NCBI GenBank assembly: GCA_025463925.1
Contig: JAODBK010000015.1
Span: forward strand, 1-64,000
Length of the DNA: 64,000 nucleotides
Source: Acidimicrobiales bacterium
Lineage (GTDB): Bacteria > Actinomycetota > Acidimicrobiia > Acidimicrobiales > AC-14
Reading direction: 5' to 3'
Shown one piece after another: positions 49,442 through 58,923 of the stretch. Positions within the stretch are counted from its first letter, which is position 1. Every line of letters begins with the position of its first letter. The notes under the pieces were generated by a model. The model made no database searches, was not told the DNA's origin, and saw nothing but the letters and a program-made list of their open reading frames with translations. The translations under genes and the position numbers were made by a program.

Positions 49442-50929
49442 TCAGCGCCCGGCGGCCACCGCGTCGCGCCGCGGGTCGGCGCCCCCCTCGAGCCAGCCAT
49501 CGGCGTGGGTGCGGATCACGTTGCCGCCGCCGAACTCCTCGGCCGGCACGTCGTGGCTGACGCGGAAGCCCGCCTCGGCCAGCGCGTCCTCGGTTCCCGC
49601 CGGGATGCCGGGCTCGATCGCCACGAGGTCGCCGGCGAGCCAGCGGACGCGCGGCGCGGCCAGTGCCTGCTGCGGGTCGCGACCGTGGTCGATCAGGTGG
49701 CGGAGCACCTGCACGTGGCCCTGCGGTTGCATGGGCCCGCCGACGACGCCGTACACCGCCCAGCGTTCGCCGTCCCGGCGGACCAGCCCGGGAATGATCG
49801 TGTGGAACGGCCGCTTGCCGGGCGCGACCACATTGGGGCTCTCGGGGTCGAGCGAGAATCCCGCGCCACGGTTCTGCAGCACCGCGCCCGCGGCCCACAG
49901 GCCGGAGCCGAAACCCCAGTACACCGATGTGATCAAGCTCACCGATACACCACCGGCGACCACCGCGGTGTACACCGTGTCGCGGCCCGCGGTGGCCCAG
50001 AAGTCCGCAACGTCGGCGTACCGCGGGTCGGCCACCCGGCCGGCGGCGGTTCGCATCGCGTCGCGGATCGCGGTGATCGTCGCCACGACGGTCGACGGGT
50101 CGTCGGCGGCGCCGGCGCGGTCTCGATCGAGTGCGGCCAGCGCGGCCAACACCGCTGCGCCCTGCCCGTTGGGCGGGTGCTGGATGATCTCGTGGTCGCG
50201 GTACGCGCCACTGATCGGCACTGTCCACTCGCCGCGGTGCCCGGCCAGGTCGTCGAGCGTCATGACGCCACCGGCGTGCGCGATCGCGTCGGCCGTCGCC
50301 TTGGCCCACTCGCCCTCGTAGTGCGCGTCGCGCCCGCCCGACGCGATGGCGTCGAGGCTGACCGACAGCTCGGCGTTGGTGATGCGGTCGCCGGCTCGCG
50401 GCCGGCGCGGCAACGGGCTGGCGTCGGCCAGGCGTTCGCCGACCGGCCGCCACGCGCGCGCCGCGATGCGCCCGACCGGATATCCGCCGGCGGCGAGCCG
50501 GCGGGCCGGCTCCAGCAGCGTGGCCAACGGCAACCGGCCGAACCGCTCGTTGAGCTGCGACCATCCGTCGACCAGGCCGGGGACCGTGACCGCGTGGGGG
50601 CTGTCGTCCGGGAGCCCGAACGGGATGCCGATGTCGGTCGCCGGTGGCGCGAAGTCGCCCGCCGCCGCCCGCGCCACCGCCAACGTCAGGCCGGCGGGCG
50701 CCGCGCCCGAACCGTTGAACCCGACGACCTCCCGGCCGTCGTCGACGAGGCAGAAGCAGTCGCCGCCGATCCCGGTCCACATGGGCTGCACCACCCCGAG
50801 CACGGCGTCGGCCGCGATCGCGGCGTCCATCGCGACGCCGCCCTCGGCCAGTGCCCACAGGCCGGCCTGCGCGGCGAGCGGGCTGCCGGTCGACACCATC
50901 GCGTCTCGGGCCCACGCGGAACTCGTCAC
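49442..50929 (-). CDS. ggt: gamma-glutamyltransferase family protein
   Basis: 495 residues, N-terminal nucleophile hydrolase. Large-subunit features GGVAMDAAIAADAVLGVVQP and GIGGDCFCLV; the autocleavage site precedes Thr318 (RDTVYTAVV), and SLITSVYWGFGSG follows. No signal peptide, so cytosolic, unlike classical exported GGT. It belongs to the YwrD-like shorter group. GTG start; the promoter element is shared with the divergent gene. Confidence 0.92.
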   Translation of the reverse strand: MTSSAWARDAMVSTGSPLAAQAGLWALAEGGVAMDAAIAADAVLGVVQPMWTGIGGDCFCLVDDGREVVGFNGSGAAPAGLTLAVARAAAGDFAPPATDIGIPFGLPDDSPHAVTVPGLVDGWSQLNERFGRLPLATLLEPARRLAAGGYPVGRIAARAWRPVGERLADASPLPRRPRAGDRITNAELSVSLDAIASGGRDAHYEGEWAKATADAIAHAGGVMTLDDLAGHRGEWTVPISGAYRDHEIIQHPPNGQGAAVLAALAALDRDRAGAADDPSTVVATITAIRDAMRTAAGRVADPRYADVADFWATAGRDTVYTAVVAGGVSVSLITSVYWGFGSGLWAAGAVLQNRGAGFSLDPESPNVVAPGKRPFHTIIPGLVRRDGERWAVYGVVGGPMQPQGHVQVLRHLIDHGRDPQQALAAPRVRWLAGDLVAIEPGIPAGTEDALAEAGFRVSHDVPAEEFGGGNVIRTHADGWLEGGADPRRDAVAAGR

Positions 50930-50938
50930 TGGCGGCGG

Positions 50939-50948
50939 ACGCTAGCGT
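50939..50948. promoter_or_regulatory. palindromic bidirectional -10 element (ACGCTAGCGT)
   Basis: The 10-base palindrome contains TAGCGT on both strands: 8 bases before ATG 50957 on the plus strand and 9 bases before GTG 50929 on the minus strand. Confidence 0.5.
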
Positions 50949-50956
50949 CGCCCCGG

Positions 50957-51349
50957 ATGGACATCATCAGCGCGCTCTTCGTCGAGAACATCGAGCTGCG
51001 GCAGGTGCCGGGGCCGTCGACCCGCATCGACCTCGCCGGGATCATGTTCTCGCTGCCGGCGCCGTCGGCTCCGCCGGTCACGATCGCGCCCCACCTCGTC
51101 GTCATCGTCCGGTGCCGGGACGGCGAACCGGGCGAGGGCATCTTGGAGGTGGTGTTCAAGGACGAGAAGGGCGAGGAGATCGCCCGCAACGTCTCGCCGT
51201 TCACCGTCGAGCCGGGCAAGTTCACCTACCGCCTGGTGCGCGGCGAGCTGACGTTCGCGTCGTTCGGCACGATCGAGGCTCACTGCCGCGTCGACCGGGG
51301 CGAGTGGACCGTCGTCCCGCTGACGCTGATCCCGAACCCCGAGGCCTGA
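50957..51349 (+). CDS. small beta-rich protein of unknown function (DUF6941-like)
   Basis: 130 residues from ATG 50957. Alternating strands (ALFVENIELRQVPGPSTRID, LAGIMFSLPAP, HLVVIVRCRD, EWTVVPLTLIP), no signal peptide or Cys pair. The opening VENIEL...LAGI resembles small DUF6941-type proteins from memory; the assignment is tentative. It precedes the FIST gene by only 3 bases and is probably co-transcribed with it. Confidence 0.6.
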   Translation: MDIISALFVENIELRQVPGPSTRIDLAGIMFSLPAPSAPPVTIAPHLVVIVRCRDGEPGEGILEVVFKDEKGEEIARNVSPFTVEPGKFTYRLVRGELTFASFGTIEAHCRVDRGEWTVVPLTLIPNPEA

Positions 51350-51352
51350 CGC

Positions 51353-52498
51353 GTGGCCTACGCCGCCGCGATGTCCGAGTACCCCGTCACCGCGCATGCG
51401 GTCGGCGAGGTCGTCGGCGCGGTGATGGAGCAGCGCGGCGGCGAACCTCAGCCCGACCTCGCCATCCTGTTCGTGAGCCCGCCCCACGTCGGCGCGCTGG
51501 AGGACGCGGCCGCCGCGGTGCGCGACGTCATGCGCCCCGGCACCCTGCTCGGCTGCGCCGCCGGCACCGTCGTCGGCGGGGACCGCGAGGTCGAGGACGA
51601 GCCCGCGGTGAGCTTGTGGGCCGGGGACACCGGGCCGGTCGCGCCGTTCCACCTCACGTCGATCACCACGCCCGACGGCGACGCGCTCGTGGGCTGGCCG
51701 GCCGAGGTGCCGCTGGGGGCGAGCGCGCTGCTCCTCCTGGCCGACCCGTTCTCGTTCCCGGTCGAGCCGTTCCTCGAGCGGCTGCGAACCGACCACCCGG
51801 GGCTGCCGGTGGTCGGCGGGTTGGCCTCGGCGGCGCGCGGCCCCGGCGGCAACCGTCTGGCCGTCGACGACCGCGTCGTCAGTGAAGGCGCGGTGGGCTG
51901 CTTCCTCGGTCCCGACGTCCGCGTGACGCCGGTCGTGAGCCAGGGCTGCCGGCCGGTCGGCGAGCCCTTCACCGTCACCCGCTCCGAGCGCAACGTGGTC
52001 TACGAGCTGGCCGGCAAGCCCGCGCTCGAGCGACTCCAGGAACTTGCCAGCGCGATGACGCCGGAAGACCGCGAGCTCTTGCGCCGCGGACTGCACCTCG
52101 GCCGCGTCGTCGACGAGCACAAGCTCGAGTTCGACCGCGGTGACTTCATCGTCCGCAACGTCCTGGGCGGCGACCAGCGCACCGGCGCGATCGCGGTCGG
52201 CGACCTCGTCGACATCGGCGCGACGACGCAGTTCCTCGTGCGCGACGCCGATTCGGCCGACGAGGACCTGCGTCACCTGATGGCCGGCCGCCATGCCGAG
52301 GGCGCGCTGGTGTTCACCTGCAACGGCAGGGGCACCCACCTCTTCGGAGTGCCGGATCACGACGCCGGCGTCGTGGCGACCGCCCTTCCCGGCGCCGCGG
52401 TGGCCGGCATGTCGTGCGCGGGTGAGCTGGGGCCGGTGGGCGGCCGGAACTTCCTGCACGGGTTCACGGCGTCCGTGGTGCTGCTCGGCGGGCGATAG
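51353..52498 (+). CDS. FIST-domain signal transduction protein
   Basis: 381 residues from GTG 51353. FIST N domain (about 25-215; FVSPPHVGALEDAAAAVRD, LLGCAAGTVVGGDREVED) and FIST C domain (about 220-375; GALVFTCNGRGTHLFG, GMSCAGELGPVGGRNFLHGF). FIST domains are predicted small-ligand sensors, often linked to signalling. No output domain is attached here, so it may act with a partner. Confidence 0.9.
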   Translation: MAYAAAMSEYPVTAHAVGEVVGAVMEQRGGEPQPDLAILFVSPPHVGALEDAAAAVRDVMRPGTLLGCAAGTVVGGDREVEDEPAVSLWAGDTGPVAPFHLTSITTPDGDALVGWPAEVPLGASALLLLADPFSFPVEPFLERLRTDHPGLPVVGGLASAARGPGGNRLAVDDRVVSEGAVGCFLGPDVRVTPVVSQGCRPVGEPFTVTRSERNVVYELAGKPALERLQELASAMTPEDRELLRRGLHLGRVVDEHKLEFDRGDFIVRNVLGGDQRTGAIAVGDLVDIGATTQFLVRDADSADEDLRHLMAGRHAEGALVFTCNGRGTHLFGVPDHDAGVVATALPGAAVAGMSCAGELGPVGGRNFLHGFTASVVLLGGR

Positions 52499-52501
52499 CG
52501 T
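52496..52501 (+). promoter_or_regulatory. putative -10 element of the pentose phosphate operon, embedded in a stop codon (TAGCGT)
   Basis: The TAG stop of the FIST gene is the start of TAGCGT; a transcript starting near 52508 would carry a leader of about 50 bases before GTG 52557. Confidence 0.35.
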
Positions 52502-52556
52502 CGTCGGGACCCGGACCACGGGTAATGCCAAGGGCAGGGCGAGAGAGCGAGGGCCG

Positions 52557-54527
52557 GTGGCAGACGACCTGGAGCAGCTGGGGATCAACGTCATTCGCGG
52601 TCTGGCGATGGACGCCCCGCGCAAGGCGAGCTCCGGCCACAGCGGCACCGCGATGGCGCTGGCACCGCTCGCCCACGTGCTGTTCACCAAGGTCATGCGC
52701 CACGACCCGTCGGCGCCGGACTGGCCGGACCGCGACCGCTTCGTCCTGAGCTGCGGCCACGCGTCGATCCTCCTCTACTCGATGCTCCATCTCACCGGGT
52801 ACGGCCTGACGCTCGACGACATCAAGGCGTTCCGCCAATGGGGCTCGCGCACGCCCGGTCATCCGGAGGTGCACCACACACCCGGCGTGGAGGTGACCAC
52901 CGGCCCGCTCGGCCAGGGGTTCGCCAACGGCGTCGGCATGGGCATCGCCGAGCGATGGCTGCGCGCCAGGTTCAGCCCCGAGGTCTGCGACCACCACACG
53001 TTCGTCATCTGCTCCGACGGCGATCTCGAGGAGGGCATCAGCCACGAGGCGGCGTCGATGGCCGGCCATCTCGGACTCGGCCGGCTCGTGTACGTCTACG
53101 ACGACAACCACATCTCGATCGACGGCCCGACCGAGTTGGCGCTGTCCGACGACGCCGGCACCCGTTTCGAGGGGTACCACTGGCACGTCGACCGGATCGG
53201 CGAGGCGTTCAACGACACCGCGGCCCTGGAAGCCGCGCTGCGGCGCGCCATGGCGGTCGAGGATCAGCCGTCGCTCATCATCCTCCGCAGCCACATCGGC
53301 TGGCCGGCGCCCAACCTCACCGACAGCCCCAAGGCGCACGGCGACCCGTTCCCGCCGGACGAGATCCGCGCGACCAAGGAGATCCTCGGGCTGCCCCCGG
53401 ACGAGGACTTCTGGGTGCCCGACGAGGTGCTCGCGATGTACCGCGAGTGCATCCCGCGCGGGCAGGCGATGCGGGCCGAGTGGGACGAGCGCATCGCCGC
53501 GTGGACCGGCGACCGGGCGACGTGGGAGCTCTGCCTCGCCGGGCGCGGTGCTGCCGGCTGGCAGGCCAAGCTCCCCGTCTGGGAGCCGGGCGAGGAACTG
53601 GCCACGCGCGTCGCCGTCAACCACTGCATCAACGCCACCCTCGACGTGGTGCCGTCGTTGATCGCGGGCGGCGCCGACCTCACCGGCAACACCGGGACGA
53701 AGCTGAACGAGGGCGGCGTGCAGTCACGCGAGAACCCGGCCGGCCGGCAGATCTACTACGGGATCCGCGAGCACGGCATGGGCGGCGTGATGAACGGGCT
53801 CGCCCTCCACGGCGGCACCGTGCCGGTCGGTGGCACCTTCTTCAACTTCAGCGACTACATGCGTGGCGCCGTCCGGTTGGCCGCGCTCAGCGAAGCCCAC
53901 GTCATCTACAGCTGGACCCACGACTCGGTCGGGCTCGGCGAGGACGGTCCGACGCACCAGCCGGTCGAGCAGCTCGCGGCGATGCGGGCCACCCCGCAGC
54001 TGTGCGTGATCCGGCCGGCCGACCCGAACGAGACCGCGCAGGCCTACGCCATCGCGGTCGACCGCAACGGCCCGACCGCACTGATCCTCACCCGCCAGGC
54101 GGTGCCGACGCTCGCCGGCACCGGTGACGGACGGGTGGCGATGGGCGCGTACGTCCTCGTCGACGCCGACGGCCCACCGCGGCTCGTGCTCATCGGAACC
54201 GGCAGCGAGGTGTCGGTGTGCGTCGAGGCCGCCCGCCGCCTGGTCGCCGACGGCGTCGCCACGCGGGTCGTGTCGATGCCGTCGTGGGAGTTGTTCGAGG
54301 AACAGAGCGAGGCCTACCGCCGGTCGGTGCTGCCGGTCGACGTCCCGCGGCTGTCCGTCGAGGCGGCGTCGTCGGTCGGTTGGGCGCGGTACGCGAGCGC
54401 GTCGGTGGCGCTGGACCGCTTCGGCGCGTCGGCGCCCGGCAGTGTCGCACTCGCCAACCTCGGCTTCACGCCGGAGAACGTCGTGGGGCGGGCCAACGAT
54501 CTGCTGCGCGGAGGTGCGGGCACATGA
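52557..54527 (+). CDS. tkt: transketolase
   Basis: 656 residues from GTG 52557. Thiamine pyrophosphate site [18 protein letters not shown] with the later NH of [26 protein letters not shown], and the pyrimidine-domain motif [13 protein letters not shown]. Exchanges two-carbon units in the pentose phosphate and Calvin-like pathways. GAGAGAG about 9 bases upstream may serve as ribosome site. First gene of the operon tkt-tal-zwf-opcA-pgl. Confidence 0.96.
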   Translation: MADDLEQLGINVIRGLAMDAPRKASSGHSGTAMALAPLAHVLFTKVMRHDPSAPDWPDRDRFVLSCGHASILLYSMLHLTGYGLTLDDIKAFRQWGSRTPGHPEVHHTPGVEVTTGPLGQGFANGVGMGIAERWLRARFSPEVCDHHTFVICSDGDLEEGISHEAASMAGHLGLGRLVYVYDDNHISIDGPTELALSDDAGTRFEGYHWHVDRIGEAFNDTAALEAALRRAMAVEDQPSLIILRSHIGWPAPNLTDSPKAHGDPFPPDEIRATKEILGLPPDEDFWVPDEVLAMYRECIPRGQAMRAEWDERIAAWTGDRATWELCLAGRGAAGWQAKLPVWEPGEELATRVAVNHCINATLDVVPSLIAGGADLTGNTGTKLNEGGVQSRENPAGRQIYYGIREHGMGGVMNGLALHGGTVPVGGTFFNFSDYMRGAVRLAALSEAHVIYSWTHDSVGLGEDGPTHQPVEQLAAMRATPQLCVIRPADPNETAQAYAIAVDRNGPTALILTRQAVPTLAGTGDGRVAMGAYVLVDADGPPRLVLIGTGSEVSVCVEAARRLVADGVATRVVSMPSWELFEEQSEAYRRSVLPVDVPRLSVEAASSVGWARYASASVALDRFGASAPGSVALANLGFTPENVVGRANDLLRGGAGT

Positions 54528-55654
54528 CCGAGACGAACAGGACGACCAAGACGAATCTCCATCGTCTCTACGAGGAGTTCGGCCAGAGCCCATGGCTCGA
54601 CAATCTCAAGCGCGGCTACATCACCTCGGGCGCCCTGCAACAGAAGATCGACGCCGGCATCCGCGGCATCACGTCCAACCCGACGATCTTCGCCAAGGCG
54701 ATCGAGGGCGCGGCCGACTACGACGAGCAGTTCCGGTCGCTGGCGAAGCAGCACGTCCCCGTCGACGAGGCGTACTGGGACATGGTCGTCGACGACATCC
54801 TGAAGGCGCTCGACATCATGCGGCCGGTCCACGACGCCAGCGGCGGCGTCGACGGATTCGTCTCCATCGAGGTCGCGCCCGACCTGGCGCGCGACACCGA
54901 GCGGACGATCGCATCGGCGCGCGAGCTGCACGAGCGCATCAACCGGCCCAACCTCTACGTGAAGATCCCGGGCACCGCCGAGGGCGTGCCGGCCATCCGC
55001 CAGATGGTGGCAGAGGGCCGCAACATCAACATCACGCTGATCTTCAGCCTCGAGCGGTACGGCGAGGTCATCGAGGCGTACCTCTCCGGCCTCGAAGCGT
55101 TCGCGGCGTCGGGCGGCGACGTCAGCGCCGTCAGGAGCGTGGCCTCGTTCTTCGTCAGCCGCGTCGACACCGAGGTCGACCGCCGGCTCGACGCGATCGG
55201 CACCGAGGATGCCCTGGCCCTCCGCGGCAAGGCCGCCGTCGCGCAGGCGAAGTCCGCGTACGAGCTGTTCCGCGAGCGCTTCGCCGGCGACCGTTGGGCC
55301 GCGCTCGCTGCCGCCGGCGCCCGGACGCAGCGTCCGCTGTGGGCGTCCACGTCGACCAAGAACCCGGCGTACCCGGACACGCTGTACGTCGACAACCTCA
55401 TCGGGCCCGACACCGTCAACACGTTGCCCGAGAACACCATCGAGGCGTTCGAGGATCACGGCACGCTGGCCCGCACCATCGACGACGACGTCGCCGGCGC
55501 CCACGCGGTCCTGGCCGGTCTCGCGACCCTGGGCATCGACATGGAGGACGTGGCCCGGGTGCTCGAGGAGGAGGGCGTGGCCAGCTTCAGCAAGTCGTTC
55601 GACGAGCTGATCGCGGCGCTCGAGGCCAAGGCCGCCGAGCTGGCCGAGAAGTAG
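54524..55654 (+). CDS. tal: transaldolase
   Basis: 376 residues, ATG overlapping the tkt stop (ATGA). Motifs GITSNPTIFAKAIEG and NLYVKIPGTAEG with the Schiff-base Lys, then STSTKNPAYPDTLYVDNLIG. Actinobacterial long-type transaldolase. Transfers dihydroxyacetone units between sugar phosphates; its position between tkt and zwf matches the conserved actinobacterial order. Confidence 0.96.
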   Translation: MTETNRTTKTNLHRLYEEFGQSPWLDNLKRGYITSGALQQKIDAGIRGITSNPTIFAKAIEGAADYDEQFRSLAKQHVPVDEAYWDMVVDDILKALDIMRPVHDASGGVDGFVSIEVAPDLARDTERTIASARELHERINRPNLYVKIPGTAEGVPAIRQMVAEGRNINITLIFSLERYGEVIEAYLSGLEAFAASGGDVSAVRSVASFFVSRVDTEVDRRLDAIGTEDALALRGKAAVAQAKSAYELFRERFAGDRWAALAAAGARTQRPLWASTSTKNPAYPDTLYVDNLIGPDTVNTLPENTIEAFEDHGTLARTIDDDVAGAHAVLAGLATLGIDMEDVARVLEEEGVASFSKSFDELIAALEAKAAELAEK

Positions 55655-57189
55655 TGCCGCTGCCCGAGGAGAACCCGCTGGTCGACCCGACCGCCGAGCG
55701 CGTCGCCCCGCCGGCGGTGCTCGTCGTGTTCGGCGCGTCCGGCGACCTGACATCGCGCAAGCTGATGCCGGCCATCGAGAACCTGGCCCTCCGCCGGTTG
55801 CTGCCGCCCGGGTTCGCGGTGGTCGGCGTGGCCCGCACCGAGATGGACGACGACGACTTCCGGACCCGCATGCGCGAAGCGGTCGAGAAGCTCGGCGGCG
55901 GGGGCGACGAGGCCCGGCACGTGTGGGACGCGTTCACCGGCGGCTTCCGCTACGTCGCCGGCGACTACAGCGACAGCGCCACCTTCGACCGCCTGAAGGA
56001 GGTCCTCGACGAGCTCGACGAGCAGCGGGGAACGGCCGGCAACCGGCTCTACTACCTCGCCACTCCACCGGAGACGTTCCCCGTCATCGTCAAGGCGCTG
56101 GGTGAGGAGAAGCTCAACACCGCCAAGCACCCCGACGCGTTCATTCGCGTCGTGATCGAGAAGCCCTACGGCCACGACGGCGCGTCGGCGCGGGCGCTCG
56201 ACGAGGTCGTGCATGCGGTCTTCGACGAGCACCAGGTCTACCGGATCGACCACTACCTCGGGAAGGAGACCGTGCAGAACGTGCTGGCGCTGCGGTTCGC
56301 CAACGCGATCTTCGAACCGGTGTGGAACCGGCGGTACGTCGACCACGTGCAGATCACCGTTGCCGAGTCGCTCGGCGTCGGCCACCGCGGCGGCTTCTAC
56401 GAGAAGGCGGGCGCGCTGCGCGACATCGTGCAGAACCACGTCATGCAGGTGATGGCGCTCACGACGATGGAGCCCCCGGCGAGCTTCGACGCCCAAGGGA
56501 TTCGCGACGAGAAGGTCAAGGCATTACGGGCGGTCGACATCCTCAGTCGCGAAGAGGTGCTCACCGAGGTCGTGCGGGCGCAGTACTCGCGCGGGTGGGT
56601 CGAGGGCGAGGAGGTGCCCGGGTACCGGGAGGAGGAAGGCGTCGACCCGCACAGCCAGACCGAGACCTACGTCGCCATGCGCCTGAAGGTCGACAACTGG
56701 CGCTGGGCCGGTGTCCCGTTCTACATCCGCACCGGCAAGCGGCTGCCGAAGCGCGTCACCGAGGTCGCGATGCAGTTCCAGAAGGTGCCGCACCTCCCGT
56801 TCGCGCCGTCGCAGGCGCGCGACCTCGCGCCCGACGCACTCGTGCTTCGCATCCAGCCCGACGAGGGCATCACCCTGCTGTTCGGCGCCAAGGTCCCCGG
56901 GCAGACGTTCGAGGTCCGGTCGGTGTCGATGGACTTCTTCTACGGCGCGGCGTTCCTCGAGGAGGCGCCGGAGGCGTACGAGCGGCTGCTGCTCGACGCG
57001 CTGGTGGGCGACCCGACACTGTTCATCCGCTCCGACGAGGTCGAACAGGCGTGGCGCATCTGCGACCCCATCCTCGACGCGTGGTCCGAAGCCGACGCGC
57101 CCTTGGCAACGTACGAATCCGGCACCTGGGGACCGGCCGAAGCCGACCGGCTCCTCGCACGTGACGGCCACCGCTGGCGGCAACCGTGA
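55654..57189 (+). CDS. zwf: glucose-6-phosphate 1-dehydrogenase
   Basis: 511 residues from GTG 55654, which shares a base with the tal stop. NADP site VLVVFGASGDLTSRKL, active-site RIDHYLGKETVQN and IRTGKRLPK. First committed step of the oxidative pentose phosphate pathway, giving NADPH. In actinobacteria with this operon the enzyme works with OpcA, encoded next. Confidence 0.97.
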   Translation: MPLPEENPLVDPTAERVAPPAVLVVFGASGDLTSRKLMPAIENLALRRLLPPGFAVVGVARTEMDDDDFRTRMREAVEKLGGGGDEARHVWDAFTGGFRYVAGDYSDSATFDRLKEVLDELDEQRGTAGNRLYYLATPPETFPVIVKALGEEKLNTAKHPDAFIRVVIEKPYGHDGASARALDEVVHAVFDEHQVYRIDHYLGKETVQNVLALRFANAIFEPVWNRRYVDHVQITVAESLGVGHRGGFYEKAGALRDIVQNHVMQVMALTTMEPPASFDAQGIRDEKVKALRAVDILSREEVLTEVVRAQYSRGWVEGEEVPGYREEEGVDPHSQTETYVAMRLKVDNWRWAGVPFYIRTGKRLPKRVTEVAMQFQKVPHLPFAPSQARDLAPDALVLRIQPDEGITLLFGAKVPGQTFEVRSVSMDFFYGAAFLEEAPEAYERLLLDALVGDPTLFIRSDEVEQAWRICDPILDAWSEADAPLATYESGTWGPAEADRLLARDGHRWRQP

Positions 57190-57205
57190 CCGGGCGCAGC
57201 TCGCG

Positions 57206-58201
57206 ATGACGGCGACCATCACGGTGCTCGGATCGTGGGAGGCCGAGCAGGTGACCGTCGCGCAGGTCGAGGATGCGTTGACCGACCTGCGCCGCGGCGA
57301 GGTCCGGGCCGCGGTCCGGACCAGCGTGCTGACGCTGGTGGTCGTGGTCGACAGCCGCGCCGCGGGCGACGAAGCGCTCGAGGTCGTGAACGGGATGGGC
57401 GGCCGGCATCCGTCGCGGACGCTCGTCATCGTCACTCCGCCCGACACCGACGGTGGGCGCGGCATCGACGCGTGCGCCGCGGTGCGGGTCGCCTCGGTCG
57501 GCGAGCGGCGGATCTGCTTCGAGGACGTGATCCTCGAGGTCCGCGGCCCGGCGCGCCACCACCTCGCGTCGATCGTCGAGCCGTTCACCCTGCCGGACCT
57601 GCCGGTCGCGGCGTGGTTGCCGCACCAGCTACCGACGCTCGGGGACCCGCTGCTCGCGGCATGCGACCGCGTCGTGATCGACACCCGAGCGGTGTCGACG
57701 TCGCCGGACCCCGCGGTGTTCACGAAGATCGCGGCACTGGCTCGCCGGCTCCCGGTCGCCGACCTGTCGTGGATCCGGCTGGCGCCGTGGCGCAGCTTGC
57801 TGGCGGGCGAGTTCGAGGGCGCGGTCTACCGGCCCTTCCTGGCCGGCGTGCGGCGGGTGGAGGTCTCGGGTCACTACAGCCCGCGCCATCTGCTCGGTGG
57901 CTGGCTGTTGAAGCGGCTCGACCTGAGCCGGTCCCAGCTGCACTTGCGCGACGCCGACCACGTGTCGGTGACGATCCACGCCACCGCCGACAGCCGCAGC
58001 GGTCGCTTCGCGGTGCTGCGGCCCACCGACGCTCGCGAGATCACGGCCGAGGTCGACATCGACGGTGGCCCGACGATCAGCCAGACGCTGCGGATGCGCG
58101 ACCGGTGGCCGATGCGGGCGCTGGCCGACGCGCTCACGCGCATGGGTCACGACGACGTGTACGAGCAGGCGATCGCCGGCGCATCCGAGCTGTCGCGGTG
58201 A
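57206..58201 (+). CDS. opcA: OpcA, glucose-6-phosphate dehydrogenase assembly protein
   Basis: 331 residues from ATG 57206 (GTG 57162, overlapping zwf, is possible). Matches OpcA: N-terminal TSVLTLVVVVDS strand, HPSRTLVIVTPP, and middle VAAWLPHQLPTLGDPLLA. The C-terminal part is the glucose-6-phosphate dehydrogenase-binding domain. OpcA helps assemble or activate Zwf in actinobacteria and cyanobacteria. Confidence 0.92.
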   Translation: MTATITVLGSWEAEQVTVAQVEDALTDLRRGEVRAAVRTSVLTLVVVVDSRAAGDEALEVVNGMGGRHPSRTLVIVTPPDTDGGRGIDACAAVRVASVGERRICFEDVILEVRGPARHHLASIVEPFTLPDLPVAAWLPHQLPTLGDPLLAACDRVVIDTRAVSTSPDPAVFTKIAALARRLPVADLSWIRLAPWRSLLAGEFEGAVYRPFLAGVRRVEVSGHYSPRHLLGGWLLKRLDLSRSQLHLRDADHVSVTIHATADSRSGRFAVLRPTDAREITAEVDIDGGPTISQTLRMRDRWPMRALADALTRMGHDDVYEQAIAGASELSR

Positions 58202-58211
58202 GCGGGCGCCG

Positions 58212-58895
58212 GTGAACCCGCCGAACGGCGAGCTGATCGTCGTCGACGACGTTCCCGGTGAGTTCTCCGAGCGCGTCATCGAGGCGTTCCACAACCGGCC
58301 GGGTGAGGACTTCTCGATGTTCCTCTCGGGGGGCCAGACGGCGCGGCGCTGCTACGAGCGGCTGGCGGTCGACGGCGCCGACCAGATCGACTGGTGGCAG
58401 GTCGACGTGTACTGGAGCGACGAGCGGTGCGTCCCGCCCGACCATCCCGATTCCAACGAGCGTCTGGTCCGCGAGGCGCTGCTCGAGCGGGTCGGCGCCG
58501 CCAACGCGGTCTACCCGATGCGGTGCGACGCCGGCGCCGACGCGTACCAGCAGCGCGTCGCCGCGCTCGGCCGGTTCGACCTGGTGCACCTCGGCCTCGG
58601 GCCCGATGGTCACGTGGCCTCGCTGTTCCCCGGCTCCCCCGCGCTCGACGCCGACCCCGGCCGACTGGTGACGATGAACCACGACCCCTCGGGCCGCAAT
58701 CCGTACGACCGGATGACGCTCACGTTCGCGGGGCTGGCTCGGGCCCGGACCACCCTCGTCACCGTCGAGGGCGAGGCCAAGCGCGATGCCATGGCACGGG
58801 TCTGCGCCGGCGACGAGACCTGCCCGGGCGCGCGGGTGCGGGCCGAGCGCATCGTCTGGCTGGCCGACCCCGCGGCTGCCGCGGGCTGCAAGTAA
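58212..58895 (+). CDS. pgl: 6-phosphogluconolactonase
   Basis: 227 residues from GTG 58212. Motifs MFLSGGQTARRCYERL, VDVYWSDERCVPPDHPDSN and HLGLGPDGHVASLFPG, the core of Pgl/DevB. Hydrolyses 6-phosphogluconolactone made by Zwf. Last gene of the operon; no 6-phosphogluconate dehydrogenase follows. Confidence 0.95.
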   Translation: MNPPNGELIVVDDVPGEFSERVIEAFHNRPGEDFSMFLSGGQTARRCYERLAVDGADQIDWWQVDVYWSDERCVPPDHPDSNERLVREALLERVGAANAVYPMRCDAGADAYQQRVAALGRFDLVHLGLGPDGHVASLFPGSPALDADPGRLVTMNHDPSGRNPYDRMTLTFAGLARARTTLVTVEGEAKRDAMARVCAGDETCPGARVRAERIVWLADPAAAAGCK

Positions 58896-58910
58896 CTCCC
58901 GCCGGGCCGG

Positions 58911-58916
58911 TAGCGT
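58911..58916 (+). promoter_or_regulatory. putative -10 element of fbiC (TAGCGT)
   Basis: TAGCGT, 7 bases before ATG 58924; predicts a leaderless fbiC transcript separate from the pentose phosphate operon. Confidence 0.5.
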
Positions 58917-58923
58917 GCGCGCC

